From NCBI GenBank assembly GCA_900473795.1, contig UCMT01000022.1:1-64000 (forward strand): 64,000 nt of DNA, given 5' to 3'. Under the pieces are notes generated by a model. The model searched no databases. It saw only the letters and a program-made list of their open reading frames with translations, and was not told the origin of the DNA. The first letter of the stretch is position 1. Each line of letters opens with the position of its first letter. A program made the position numbers and the translations under genes. This DNA comes from Hyphomicrobiales bacterium (GTDB lineage: Bacteria; Pseudomonadota; Alphaproteobacteria; Rhizobiales; Rhizobiaceae). Below are positions 25,498 to 34,369 of the stretch, in pieces.

Positions 25498-28400
25498 TCA
25501 TTCGCCCGGTGCTGCCACTGTCTCGGCTGTCTGCGCGGCCGGCTTTGCCTTCGTCCGCCCGAAGATCTTCATCACGAAGACGAAGAAGATCGGCACGAAG
25601 AAGACTGCCAGAACCGTCGCCGAGATCATGCCGCCCATGACGCCGGTCCCGATGGCGCGCTGGCTGCCCGAGCTTGCACCGGTGGCGATCGCCAGCGGCA
25701 GAACGCCGAGCGTGAAGGCAAGCGAGGTCATCAGAATCGGCCGGAAACGCAGATGCGATGCCTCGATCGTTGCTTCCAGCAGCGATTTGCCGGCTTGCAT
25801 CTGCTCCTTGGCGAACTCGATGATCAGGATCGCATTCTTCGCCGAAAGGCCGATGATCGCGATCAAGCCCACCTTGAAGTAGACGTCATTCGACATGTCG
25901 CGCAGGATGACGGCAAGGACCGCGCCGATGACGCCGAGCGGCACCACCATGATCACCGAGACGGGGATCGACCAGCTTTCATAAAGCGCGGCCAGGCACA
26001 GGAACACCAGGAGGCAGGACAGCGCGATCAGGATCGGCGCCTGCGAGCCCGACTGGATCTCCTGTAGCGACTGGCCGGTCCATTCATAGCCGAAACCGGC
26101 CGGGAGCTGCTTGACGAGGTTCTGCATCTCGGCAATCGCATCACCCGAGGAATAACCCGGTTTGGTATCGCCGCTGATGCGCACGGCCGGATAGCCATTG
26201 TAGCCAACGGTCTGCGTCGGCGCCTTCACCCATTCGACGGTTGCGAAGGAGGAGATCGGCACCATGCCGCCATTCGAGTTGCGAACGTTCAGATTGAGCA
26301 GATCGGCCGTCTGCATGCGCTTGTTCTCGTCCGCCTGCACCGTCACGCGCTGCATGCGGCCGGCATTCGGGAAGTCGTTGACATAGGTCGAGCCGAGGTT
26401 GGTGGAAATCGTCGCGTTGATATCGGCGAAGGTCACGCCGAAGGTGTTGGCCTTTTCCCGGTCGATGATCACGTTTGCCTGCGCTGCGTCCGGCATGCCC
26501 TCGAAGCGCACGCCGGCGACGACCGGGCTCTGGGCCGCAAGACCGAGCAACTGGTCGCGCGCCTGGGCAAGGGCTGCCTCGCCGAGACCGCCGCGATCCT
26601 GCAGGCGGAAGGAGAAACCACCCGTCGTGCCGAGACCCTGGATCGGTGGCGGCGACAGCGCAAAGCTGATCGCATCCTTGATCTGGCTCATCGCCATGCT
26701 GGCGCGGCCGGCGATCGCCTGCGCCGCATTTTCCGGACCGCGCTCCGCCCAGTCCTTGAGCGTCACAAAGGCAAGCGCCGCGTTCTGGCCGGCGCCGAAG
26801 AAGGAGAAGCCGTTGATCGCGACGATGCGATCGACACCCTGTTCCTTGCTGAAGATATCCTCGGTCTGCTTGATCACCTCGTCGGTGCGATGTCCGGTCG
26901 CTTCGGACGGCAGCTGCATCATGACGATGACATAGCCCTGGTCCTCATCCGGCAGGAAGGAGGACGGCAATTTGAGGAACAGATAGCCGAGCCCGGCCAG
27001 CACCGCCAGATAGATGATCATGAAGCGACCGGTTCGGCGGGTGAGCCATGACACGGAACCGCTGTAGCGATGCGAGGTGCGCTCGAACAGGCGGTTGAAC
27101 CAGCCGAAGAAACCGCTCTTGGCGTGATGATGACCCTTCGGGACCTGCTTCAGGAAGCTGGCGCAGAGCGCCGGTGTCAGCGACAGGGCAAGCAGCGCCG
27201 AGAACAGAATCGACACCACCATCGTCAGCGAGAACTGGCGATAGATGACGCCGACAGCGCCCGGGAAGAATGCCATCGGGATGAAGACCGAAGCCAGAAC
27301 CAGCGTGATGCCGATAACGGCGCCGGTGATCTGCTTCATCGCCTTGCGGGTCGCTTCGCGCGGCGTCAGCCCTTCTTCCGACATGATGCGCTCGACGTTT
27401 TCAACGACGATGATCGCATCATCGACGAGAATACCGATCGCGAGCACCATGCCGAACATAGTGAGCACGTTGATCGAGAAGCCCATGAAATACATCACGG
27501 CACAGGTGCCGAGCAGAGCCACGGGAACGACGATCGTCGGAATGATCGTATAGCGGATGTTCTGCAGGAACAGGAACATCACCAGGAAGACGAGGCCGAC
27601 CGCTTCAAGCAGGGTGTGCAGCACCTTCTCGATCGACACCTTGACGAAGGGCGAGGTGTCGTAGGGGATCGAATATTCCAGACCCTGCGGGAAATAGGCC
27701 GAAAGCTCGTCCATGCGCGCCTTGATCGCCGCCGATGTCTCCATGGCATTCCCGGTCGGCGACAGCTGAACGCCGATCGCAGCAGAAGGCTTGCCGTTGA
27801 GGCGGGTCGAGAAGGAATAGCTTTCGCCGCCCACCTCGAGCCGCGCCACGTCGCGCAGGCGCACGGCCGATCCATCCGGATTGGCGCGAAGAACGATGGC
27901 GCCGAACTCCTCCGGCGACGACAACTGGCCCTTGATGATGACGGGCGCTGCGATCTGCTGGGTGATCGGGTTCGGCTGCGCACCGATCGAACCGGCCGCG
28001 ACCTGCGCATTCTGTGCGCCGATCGCCGTCGTCACGTCTGCCGCCGTCAGGTTGAGGCCGAGCATCTTGTCCGGATCGAGCCAGACACGCATGGAGCGCT
28101 GGGTGGCAAACAGCTGGGCGCGGCCGACGCCGGGAACGCGCTGGACTTCACTCAGCACGTTGCGGTTCAGGTAGTCGCCGAGGCCGATGGCGTCCATCGA
28201 ACCGTCAGTGGAGGTCAGCGCAATGATCAGGAGGAAGCCTGAGCCGGCTTCCTCGACCTGCACGCCCTGCTGCTTGACACTGTCGGGAAGCCGCGCTTCG
28301 ACACGGCGGACGCGGTTCTGCACGTCAACCGCTGCCTGCCCCGGGTCGGTGCCCGGCTCGAAGGTGACGTTGATTTCGGTCGACCCTTGAGCGCTTGACG

Positions 28401-28641
28401 TGGATTCGAAGTAGAGAAGCCCGTCGACGCCATTCAACTCATCCTCGATGAGGCGCGTAACGCTCTGGTACGTGTCCTGCGACGAGGCGCCGGGATAGGT
28501 GGCGGTGATCGAGATCTGCGGCGGCGCCACGTCCGGATATTGGGAGATGGGAAGCTGCGGGATGGCGATGGCGCCGGCCACCATGATGAAGATCGCAACC
28601 ACCCAGGCAAAAATCGGCCTGTCTATGAAGAAACTTGGCAT
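25498..28641 (-). CDS. RND multidrug efflux permease (AcrB/MexB-like, HAE1 family)
   Basis: A 1047-aa inner-membrane proton/drug antiporter. It starts PSFFIDRPIFAWVVAIFIMV, the conserved first helix. The porter domain begins YPDVAPPQISITATYPGASS. The TM4 proton-relay pair is present in GMVLAIGILVDDAIIVVENV (adjacent Asp residues). The second half includes YVIVMMQLPSEATGHRTDEV and the helix motif KVGLIAIIGLSAKNAILIIE. The start at 28641 matches the family exactly; the upstream in-frame region is not conserved. It is 10 bp downstream of the adaptor gene. No outer-membrane channel gene is present nearby. Confidence 0.97.
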   Translation of the reverse strand: MPSFFIDRPIFAWVVAIFIMVAGAIAIPQLPISQYPDVAPPQISITATYPGASSQDTYQSVTRLIEDELNGVDGLLYFESTSSAQGSTEINVTFEPGTDPGQAAVDVQNRVRRVEARLPDSVKQQGVQVEEAGSGFLLIIALTSTDGSMDAIGLGDYLNRNVLSEVQRVPGVGRAQLFATQRSMRVWLDPDKMLGLNLTAADVTTAIGAQNAQVAAGSIGAQPNPITQQIAAPVIIKGQLSSPEEFGAIVLRANPDGSAVRLRDVARLEVGGESYSFSTRLNGKPSAAIGVQLSPTGNAMETSAAIKARMDELSAYFPQGLEYSIPYDTSPFVKVSIEKVLHTLLEAVGLVFLVMFLFLQNIRYTIIPTIVVPVALLGTCAVMYFMGFSINVLTMFGMVLAIGILVDDAIIVVENVERIMSEEGLTPREATRKAMKQITGAVIGITLVLASVFIPMAFFPGAVGVIYRQFSLTMVVSILFSALLALSLTPALCASFLKQVPKGHHHAKSGFFGWFNRLFERTSHRYSGSVSWLTRRTGRFMIIYLAVLAGLGYLFLKLPSSFLPDEDQGYVIVMMQLPSEATGHRTDEVIKQTEDIFSKEQGVDRIVAINGFSFFGAGQNAALAFVTLKDWAERGPENAAQAIAGRASMAMSQIKDAISFALSPPPIQGLGTTGGFSFRLQDRGGLGEAALAQARDQLLGLAAQSPVVAGVRFEGMPDAAQANVIIDREKANTFGVTFADINATISTNLGSTYVNDFPNAGRMQRVTVQADENKRMQTADLLNLNVRNSNGGMVPISSFATVEWVKAPTQTVGYNGYPAVRISGDTKPGYSSGDAIAEMQNLVKQLPAGFGYEWTGQSLQEIQSGSQAPILIALSCLLVFLCLAALYESWSIPVSVIMVVPLGVIGAVLAVILRDMSNDVYFKVGLIAIIGLSAKNAILIIEFAKEQMQAGKSLLEATIEASHLRFRPILMTSLAFTLGVLPLAIATGASSGSQRAIGTGVMGGMISATVLAVFFVPIFFVFVMKIFGRTKAKPAAQTAETVAAPGE

Positions 28642-28651
28642 GGTCCGGCCC

Positions 28652-29878
28652 TCACTTCTGCTCGGTGGCGGGCTTTGCGCCATCCGCCTGCGCCGACTGA
28701 GCCGCACCCGCCTCACCGGCAGGCTTGCCGTTCGGGTCCCATTCGGCCGGAACAACCTCCGCTCCGGGGCCGATCTTCTGGAAGCCCTCGACAATCACCT
28801 TTTCGCCAGCCTTCAGGCCTTCCGTCACCATCCAGCGATTGCCGACGGTGCGCCCGAGCGTGATGCTGCGGAACTCCACCTTGTTCTCGGCGTTCACGAC
28901 ATAGACCTGCGACTGGCCGCTATTGCTGCGCTGGACAGCCTGTTGCGGGATGGCGATCGCGTTCTTTTCGACACCCTGCTGGATCTGCACGCGGACATAC
29001 ATGCCGGGCAGCAGATCGCTGTCGGGGTTGGGGAACTCGCCCCGCAGCGTCACCTGCCCGGTCGTTTCATCGACGGCAGCCTCCGAGAAGAGCAGCTTGC
29101 CCTTCTGGGCATAGGGCGTGCCGTCATCGAGGATCAGCTGTACAGACGCTTCATTTTTCGCCGTCATCATCTGGCCATCCTGCAGCGCTCGGCGCAGGCG
29201 GATGAGATCGGTCGCCGGCTGCGTGAAGTCGGCATAGACGGGATCCAGCTGCTGGATCGTTGCCAGGTTTTCCGTGCCATTGGCGCTGACCAGCGCGCCT
29301 TCGGTGATCAATGCGCGGCCGATCCGGCCGCTGATCGGCGCGGTGACGCTTGCATATTGGAGATTCAGCTTGGTGGTCGCGAGACCGGCTTCGGCAACCG
29401 CGACGTCAGCATCCGCCTGCGCCAGTTGTGCGATCGCATCGTCATACTGCTGCAGCGCCGCCGCGCCGGATTTGCGCAACTGGGTCTGCCGGTCGGCAGC
29501 CTGCTTGGCCTGAAGCTGCACGGCCTTGGCGCGTGTCAGTGTCGCCTCGGCGCTGTCGACCTGGACCTGGAAGGGGGCCGGGTCGATCTTGTAGAGTACC
29601 TCGCCTTCCTTGACCATCGAGCCCTGCTGGAACACGCGATCGACGATAATGCCGGTGACGCGCGGACGGACCTCGGCGATCCGGGTTGCAGCGATTCGGC
29701 CCGGAAGCTCGTTTGTTATCGGCAGATCCTCGGTCTTCGTCGTGACGACCGCGACCTGGGAGGGAGGAAATGCGGGAGCAGCCTGCTGCTCTTCCTGTTT
29801 CTGGCATCCGGCAAGCAAAGCCAGTGCTGCCACAGCCGCCGTCAAGATCAGTCCATTCATCCGCATCGTCGGTTCCAT
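28652..29878 (-). CDS. RND efflux periplasmic adaptor (AcrA/MexA-like)
   Basis: A 408-aa membrane-fusion lipoprotein. The signal reads MRMNGLILTAAVAALALLAG with the lipid-anchor Cys in LAGCQKQ. The barrel/lipoyl halves begin PITNELPGRIAATRIAEVRP and VSANGTENLATIQQLDPVYA. A coiled-coil hairpin (SAEATLTRAKAVQLQAKQAA...) spans about residues 100-170. It bridges the permease to an outer-membrane channel. Starts at 29878 or 29866 are both possible; the lipoprotein signal begins at the second. The palindromic operator is about 120 bp upstream. Confidence 0.95.
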   Translation of the reverse strand: MEPTMRMNGLILTAAVAALALLAGCQKQEEQQAAPAFPPSQVAVVTTKTEDLPITNELPGRIAATRIAEVRPRVTGIIVDRVFQQGSMVKEGEVLYKIDPAPFQVQVDSAEATLTRAKAVQLQAKQAADRQTQLRKSGAAALQQYDDAIAQLAQADADVAVAEAGLATTKLNLQYASVTAPISGRIGRALITEGALVSANGTENLATIQQLDPVYADFTQPATDLIRLRRALQDGQMMTAKNEASVQLILDDGTPYAQKGKLLFSEAAVDETTGQVTLRGEFPNPDSDLLPGMYVRVQIQQGVEKNAIAIPQQAVQRSNSGQSQVYVVNAENKVEFRSITLGRTVGNRWMVTEGLKAGEKVIVEGFQKIGPGAEVVPAEWDPNGKPAGEAGAAQSAQADGAKPATEQK

Positions 29879-29995
29879 GCAAAAGTCCGGCGCGAACCAG
29901 CTTCTCGCGTAAGGGAAGCGGTAGCGGCCGGAAGTTTAAGAAATATCAGTGAGATACGGGACGCCGAACACCGTGTCGAGGCGGCCATATCAAGC

Positions 29996-30015
29996 CATAC
30001 AAACAGATATGTATG
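29996..30015. promoter_or_regulatory. probable TetR operator before the efflux operon
   Basis: CATACA (29996-30001), 8-bp spacer, TGTATG (30010-30015) is a perfect inverted repeat upstream of the adaptor gene. The stretch tacaaacagatatgtatgt matches the right-hand operator arm at the TetR/VOC locus (tacaaacagattgtatgt, 1974-1991) apart from one inserted base. Confidence 0.7.
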
Positions 30016-30065
30016 TTAAAATCGAAGGGAGCGCAAGCCAATGAGGCGGCGCACAAATAAACGTG

Positions 30066-30095
30066 ATCGAGCGATGGACTTCGCCATCGCTCGAT
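30066..30095 (-). terminator. hairpin after the ABC ATPase gene
   Basis: ATCGAGCGATGG (30066-30077) and CCATCGCTCGAT (30084-30095) pair perfectly over 12 bp with a 6-nt loop. It lies 20 bp beyond the ATPase stop codon. The T content after the stem on the minus strand is modest (acgtttattt), so it is a probable rather than certain intrinsic terminator. Confidence 0.65.
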
Positions 30096-30114
30096 AAAAA
30101 TCGTTATTTGAAAA

Positions 30115-31116
30115 TCAGCGTTGAACGCGATCGTCGGCGCCAAAACGATGCATGAGCGCCCTGTCCGGCGTTGCGTAGACGACGTCATCGACGTCGTAGC
30201 GGTGCTCGCCAAAGAGCCGCACCGTCAAAAGACCGGTAACCTCGGTCTCCAGATAGAGGATGGTATCGGCGCCAAGGTGTTCGACGTGGATGACCTTGCC
30301 TTTCCAGTCGCCGCCTTCGCGCGACAGGGTGATGTGTTCGGGCCGGATGCCGATGGTTTTCGCCTGGCCGTCGCCGAGCCTGCCCGCCTCGATGAAGTTC
30401 ATCTGCGGCGATCCGATGAAACCGGCAACGAAGACGTTTGCCGGCTTGCTGTAGAGCTCCATCGGCGAACCGACCTGCTCGATCTGACCGGCATTGAGCA
30501 CGACGATCTTGTCGGCGAGCGTCATGGCTTCGACCTGGTCGTGCGTCACATAGATCATCGTCGCCTTGAGGCTGCGGTGAAGCCTGGCGATTTCGAGCCG
30601 CGTGTTGACGCGCAGCGCTGCGTCGAGATTCGACAGCGGCTCGTCGAACAGGAAGAGCTTCGGTTCGCGCACGATGGCGCGTCCGATCGCGACGCGCTGG
30701 CGCTGACCGCCGGACAGTTCGGCCGGACGGCGGGCGAGATAGGGGTCCAGCGACAGCATCGAGGAGGCCTTGCCGACCTTGGCGTCGACCTCGGCCCTGG
30801 GGGCGCCCATCTGCTTCAGGCCGAGGCCCATATTGTCCTTCACCGTCAGGTGCGGATAAAGCGCGTAGGACTGGAACACCATGGCGATGCCGCGTTTGGC
30901 GGGTGGCGTGGTGATAACTTCCTTTCCGTCGATCTGGACGCTGCCGGAGGTCGCATCCTCGAGACCGGCGATCACCCGCAACAGCGTGGACTTGCCGCAG
31001 CCGGAAGGGCCGACGAAAATGACGAACTCGCCGTCCTTCACCTCAAGATCGATGCCCTTCAGGACCTCATGGGTGCCGAAGGCCTTGCGGATGGATTTCA
31101 GATTCAAAGATCCCAC
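30115..31116 (-). CDS. ugpC: sugar ABC transporter ATP-binding protein (UgpC/MsmK type)
   Basis: A 333-aa ATPase. Walker A is [17 protein letters not shown] near residue 36, the signature [19 protein letters not shown], Walker [17 protein letters not shown], and the switch His is in [12 protein letters not shown]. The C-terminal TOBE/regulatory domain starts near residue 240 and includes [10 protein letters not shown]. Such ATPases energise carbohydrate importers and may be shared between systems. It is the last gene of the murQ-binding protein-permease unit, so it probably powers that amino-sugar importer. The symbol names the subtype, not a proven glycerol-phosphate role. Confidence 0.92.
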   Translation of the reverse strand: MGSLNLKSIRKAFGTHEVLKGIDLEVKDGEFVIFVGPSGCGKSTLLRVIAGLEDATSGSVQIDGKEVITTPPAKRGIAMVFQSYALYPHLTVKDNMGLGLKQMGAPRAEVDAKVGKASSMLSLDPYLARRPAELSGGQRQRVAIGRAIVREPKLFLFDEPLSNLDAALRVNTRLEIARLHRSLKATMIYVTHDQVEAMTLADKIVVLNAGQIEQVGSPMELYSKPANVFVAGFIGSPQMNFIEAGRLGDGQAKTIGIRPEHITLSREGGDWKGKVIHVEHLGADTILYLETEVTGLLTVRLFGEHRYDVDDVVYATPDRALMHRFGADDRVQR

Positions 31117-31184
31117 GTGAGGTGCCTCTTCTTTGTCGCATATGCTTTCGTTCCGCTGCCTGGCATCGGGACGAACATACTTCG

Positions 31185-32243
31185 TTACAGCTTGACCGGA
31201 CGGCCGGTGCGCACGCTTTCATCGGCCGCAAGGCAGATGCGCAGCGACTGGACGGCATCGTCCATGTGTCGTTCCAGATTAATGTTTTCGGTGATGGCTT
31301 TCAGCACATAGGCCTGTTCGAGATCGCAGAGTTCCTGGTGACCCGGCTCCCCGTCCATCTTCAGGTCTTCGTCCTTGTGGAGAAATTTGCCGTCCGGCCC
31401 GGTCTCGGCCTTGTGGACGCGAATGACGGCTGTCTTGGTATGCGTGTCGATGTCGTCGGACTTGGCGTTCGGATCCATGACGATCGAGACCGAACCGTTC
31501 GGCGACATCACGTCCTTCACGAAGAAGGCCGTTTCCGAAATCATCGGTCCCCAGCCCGCCTCGTACCAGCCGACCGAGCCATCCTCGTAGATCACCTGCA
31601 GATGGCCGTAATTGTACATGTCCGGCGCGATCTCGCTGGAGAGCCGCAGGCCCATGCCGCGGACCTCGACCGCCCTGGCATCGGTGATCTGGCACATGAC
31701 ATCGACATAATGCACGCCGCAATCGACGATCGGCGGGGTGGTGCCCATCAGCGCCTTGTGGGTCGCCCAGGTCGGGCCGCTCGATTGCTGGTTGAGGTTC
31801 ATCCGGAAGACATAGGGGCCGCCGAGCAGCCTCGCCTCGGCGATCAGCCGCACCCAGGACGGGTGATGGCGTAGAATATAGCCGACGATGAGTTTCCTGC
31901 CGGCTGCCTTCGCCGCTGCCACCACCCGCTCGGCGTCGGCGACAGTCGTTGCCAGCGGCTTTTCGACGAAGACGTCACAGCCGGCCTCGAACGCCATCAC
32001 CGCATAGTCCGCGTGACTGTCGGAATAGGTGCAGATCGAGCAGAGATCAGGCTTCAACTCCTTCAGTGCGGCTTCGAAGCTCGGATGAATCGTGTAGCCT
32101 TGGAGTTCAGGCACCAGATCCACCTTCGAACGGTTGACGAGGCCAACGATCTCGAAGCCGGGATTGTTGTGATAGGCGAGCGCGTGGCTGCGGCCCATAT
32201 TGCCGAGGCCGGCGACGAGTACGCGGATTGGCTTGGCGCTCAC
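31185..32243 (-). CDS. Gfo/Idh/MocA family oxidoreductase
   Basis: A 352-aa NAD(P)-dependent sugar dehydrogenase-like protein. The Rossmann start is [20 protein letters not shown]. The catalytic Lys lies in the [15 protein letters not shown] motif near residue 95. The C-terminal alpha/beta domain includes [20 protein letters not shown]. Members oxidise or epimerise sugars and sugar acids, and some open MurNAc- or GlcNAc-type glycosides by redox chemistry. Its start overlaps the permease stop by 4 bp, so it is co-translated with the importer and likely acts on the imported sugar. The substrate is inferred from context only. Confidence 0.92.
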   Translation of the reverse strand: MSAKPIRVLVAGLGNMGRSHALAYHNNPGFEIVGLVNRSKVDLVPELQGYTIHPSFEAALKELKPDLCSICTYSDSHADYAVMAFEAGCDVFVEKPLATTVADAERVVAAAKAAGRKLIVGYILRHHPSWVRLIAEARLLGGPYVFRMNLNQQSSGPTWATHKALMGTTPPIVDCGVHYVDVMCQITDARAVEVRGMGLRLSSEIAPDMYNYGHLQVIYEDGSVGWYEAGWGPMISETAFFVKDVMSPNGSVSIVMDPNAKSDDIDTHTKTAVIRVHKAETGPDGKFLHKDEDLKMDGEPGHQELCDLEQAYVLKAITENINLERHMDDAVQSLRICLAADESVRTGRPVKL

Positions 32244-33079
32244 TTCACTGCTCCTGCGGTGATGCCGCGGATCAGCTGCCGCGAGAAGATGACGTAGAGG
32301 ACGAGAACCGGGAAGATCGCCAGCGACAGGGCGGAAAGCACCGCGTTCCAGTTGGTGACGAACTGGCCGATGAAGACCTGTGAGCCGAGCGTGACTGTCT
32401 TGGTCGCTTCTCCGGGCGCCAGGATCAACGGGAACCAGAGATCGTTCCAGATCGGGATCATCGTGAAGACCGCAACCGTTGCCATGGCCGGCCTGACGAG
32501 CGGCAGCACGAGACGGAAGAAGATCGCATATTCCGACAGGCCGTCGATGCGCCCGGCATTCTTGAGATCGTCCGAAACAGTGCGCATGAACTCCGACAGG
32601 ATGAAGATGGCAAGCGGCAGACCTTGCGCAGTATAAACGAGGATCAGCGCCGTCAGCGTGTTCACCAGACCGGCCGCGACCATTCCCTGCAAAATCGCCA
32701 CCGTGCCGAGGCGGATCGGGATCATGATGCCGATGGCGAGATAAAGCCCCATCATCGTATTGCCCCTGAAGCGATATTCAGACAGCGCGAAGGCCGCCAT
32801 CGCGCCGAACAGCAGCACGAAGAAGATCGAGACGACGGTGACGATCAGGCTGTTCTGGAAATAGCCGACGAAATCACCCTGTTTCAGCACCGTCTCGTAA
32901 CCGACAAGGCTGAAGGTGCTTGCCGTCGGCGGTGCAAGTGGCGTGCGGAAGATGGCGTTCCGGTCCTTGAACGAATTCAGGATCGTCAGCAGCACCGGGA
33001 ACAGGGCGATGACCGTGTAGCCGGCGAGCACCAGATGCACGAAGCCGGAACGCAGGGGCGATACGCGTGCTTTTGACAT
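32240..33079 (-). CDS. carbohydrate ABC transporter permease (MalG type)
   Basis: A 279-aa inner-membrane protein with six helices. The first is FVHLVLAGYTVIALFPVLLT. The ATPase-coupling EAA loop appears as NAGRIDGLSEYAIFFRLVLP. It ends with FPVLVLYVIFSRQLIRGITA. It pairs with the permease encoded just upstream (12-bp gap) to form the channel of a CUT1-type sugar importer. It overlaps the oxidoreductase start by 4 bp. Confidence 0.95.
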   Translation of the reverse strand: MSKARVSPLRSGFVHLVLAGYTVIALFPVLLTILNSFKDRNAIFRTPLAPPTASTFSLVGYETVLKQGDFVGYFQNSLIVTVVSIFFVLLFGAMAAFALSEYRFRGNTMMGLYLAIGIMIPIRLGTVAILQGMVAAGLVNTLTALILVYTAQGLPLAIFILSEFMRTVSDDLKNAGRIDGLSEYAIFFRLVLPLVRPAMATVAVFTMIPIWNDLWFPLILAPGEATKTVTLGSQVFIGQFVTNWNAVLSALSLAIFPVLVLYVIFSRQLIRGITAGAVK

Positions 33080-33091
33080 TTGCCTTCTCCC

Positions 33092-34042
33092 TTAGAACTG
33101 GTAGCGGCGGACGCGCCGCTGGATGCCGAAGAGATAAAGCGACACGCCGGCAAGGATGATCAGGAACATGACCGTGGCGATGGTGGCGCCCATCGAGCGG
33201 TCGCCGAGCTGCAGCTGGAAGCCGAAGAACGTGCGGTAGAGCAGCGTGCCGAGAATGTCGGTCGATCCGTCCGGCCCCGCAAGCGCCCCCTGCACCGTAT
33301 AGATCAGGTCGAAGGCATTGAAGTTGCCGACGAAGGTGAGGATCGACACCATGCCGATCGCCGGCAGCACCAGCGGCAGCTTGATCTTCCAGAACTGGCT
33401 CCAGCCGGTGACGCCGTCGCATTCCGCCGCCTCGATCACCTCGTCCGGGATGTTGAGCAGCGCCGCATAGATCAGCATCATCGGGATGCCGATATTCTGC
33501 CAGACGGAGATCAGCGATACCGCGATCAGCGCCGAGCCGGGTTTGCCGAGCCAGGGCGCAAAAAAGGATTTCAGCCCGACCAGATCCATGAAAAACGGCG
33601 TGATGCCCCAGATCGGCGACAGGATCAGCTTCCAGATGAAGCCGACGATGACGAAGGACAACAGCGTCGGCAGGAAAATCGCGGTGCGATAGAAGGTTGC
33701 GAGCCTGAGCTTCGGGATCGACAGCATCGCGGCAAGCGCGATGCCGACCGGGTTCTGGACCAGCATGTGAATGGCAAAGAAGAGGAAATTGTTCTTCAGT
33801 GCCCGCCAGAAATCCGCCGCCCAGCGCTCTTCGCCGAACAGCACCTGAAAATTGGCAAAGCCGACGAAGGTCGACTGGCCGTCAACGGTGTTGAACAGCG
33901 ACAGGCGCAGCGTCTCCACCAGCGGCAGGATCATCACGGCCGAATAGATGATGAAGGCCGGCAGCAGGAAAACCAGAATATGCCAGCGTTTCGGCCGTGC
34001 CAGTGTTTGGATGCTGTCCTCAGACATTGTGGCGCTGCTCAT
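33092..34042 (-). CDS. carbohydrate ABC transporter permease (MalF type)
   Basis: A 316-aa permease. The N-terminal helix is WHILVFLLPAFIIYSAVMIL. The central helices begin GIALAAMLSIPKLRLATFYR, and the EAA loop EAAECDGVTGWSQFWKIKLP lies near residue 215. It ends RRVRRYQF. It forms the translocation pore with the MalG-type partner. It is separated from the binding-protein gene by a 327-bp spacer with two strong hairpins. Confidence 0.95.
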   Translation of the reverse strand: MSSATMSEDSIQTLARPKRWHILVFLLPAFIIYSAVMILPLVETLRLSLFNTVDGQSTFVGFANFQVLFGEERWAADFWRALKNNFLFFAIHMLVQNPVGIALAAMLSIPKLRLATFYRTAIFLPTLLSFVIVGFIWKLILSPIWGITPFFMDLVGLKSFFAPWLGKPGSALIAVSLISVWQNIGIPMMLIYAALLNIPDEVIEAAECDGVTGWSQFWKIKLPLVLPAIGMVSILTFVGNFNAFDLIYTVQGALAGPDGSTDILGTLLYRTFFGFQLQLGDRSMGATIATVMFLIILAGVSLYLFGIQRRVRRYQF

Positions 34043-34369
34043 GGCTCTGCCGCTCCGACCCGTTTTTCGTCGATTGCCGCGAAATGCGGCAAGGCGCTGC
34101 GCCGCCGGTCCCCGCCGCGCATGCCTGAACCAGCGGAAAGCCGCCGGTGGGATGTGATTTCAGATTACATGTTTTCCGCGGAACGCCTTGCCTTTTCGCA
34201 TCGGAACATCCCGCACGTGGCGCCCCTCATTCGCCCTTCCTTCCTTATTAAAGGAGGCGGGCACCTTCTCCCCGCAGGCAGGGAGAAGGAACAAGTGGCG
34301 AACTCCGATAGTCCCCTCTCCCCGCGTGCGGGGCGAGGTTAGGGCGACGGGCAAAGCCCCAAGCCCGAC
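34043..34369. other. spacer between binding-protein and permease genes
   Basis: 327 bp inside the operon with no gene. It contains the hairpin-rich mosaic repeat at 34225-34345. Such spacers after a binding-protein gene commonly protect the upstream mRNA and lower downstream expression. Confidence 0.6.
34264..34338. repeat. hairpin-rich intergenic mosaic repeat (RIME-like)
   Basis: Two hairpins in tandem: CCTTCTCCC/GGGAGAAGG (34264-34272 and 34281-34289, perfect, 8-nt loop), and CCTCTCCCCGC/GCGGGGCGAGG (34315-34325 and 34328-34338, one mismatch). The surrounding text (cccctcattcgcccttcc ... gcaccttctccccgcaggc) is the kind repeated many times in rhizobial intergenic DNA. Confidence 0.65.

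Noticed and set aside
30041-30097. An 18-codon frame with a decent ribosome site downstream of the efflux operator
   Set aside because: It reads into the ATPase-gene hairpin, is Arg-rich without features, and has no downstream gene on that strand to act as a leader peptide for.
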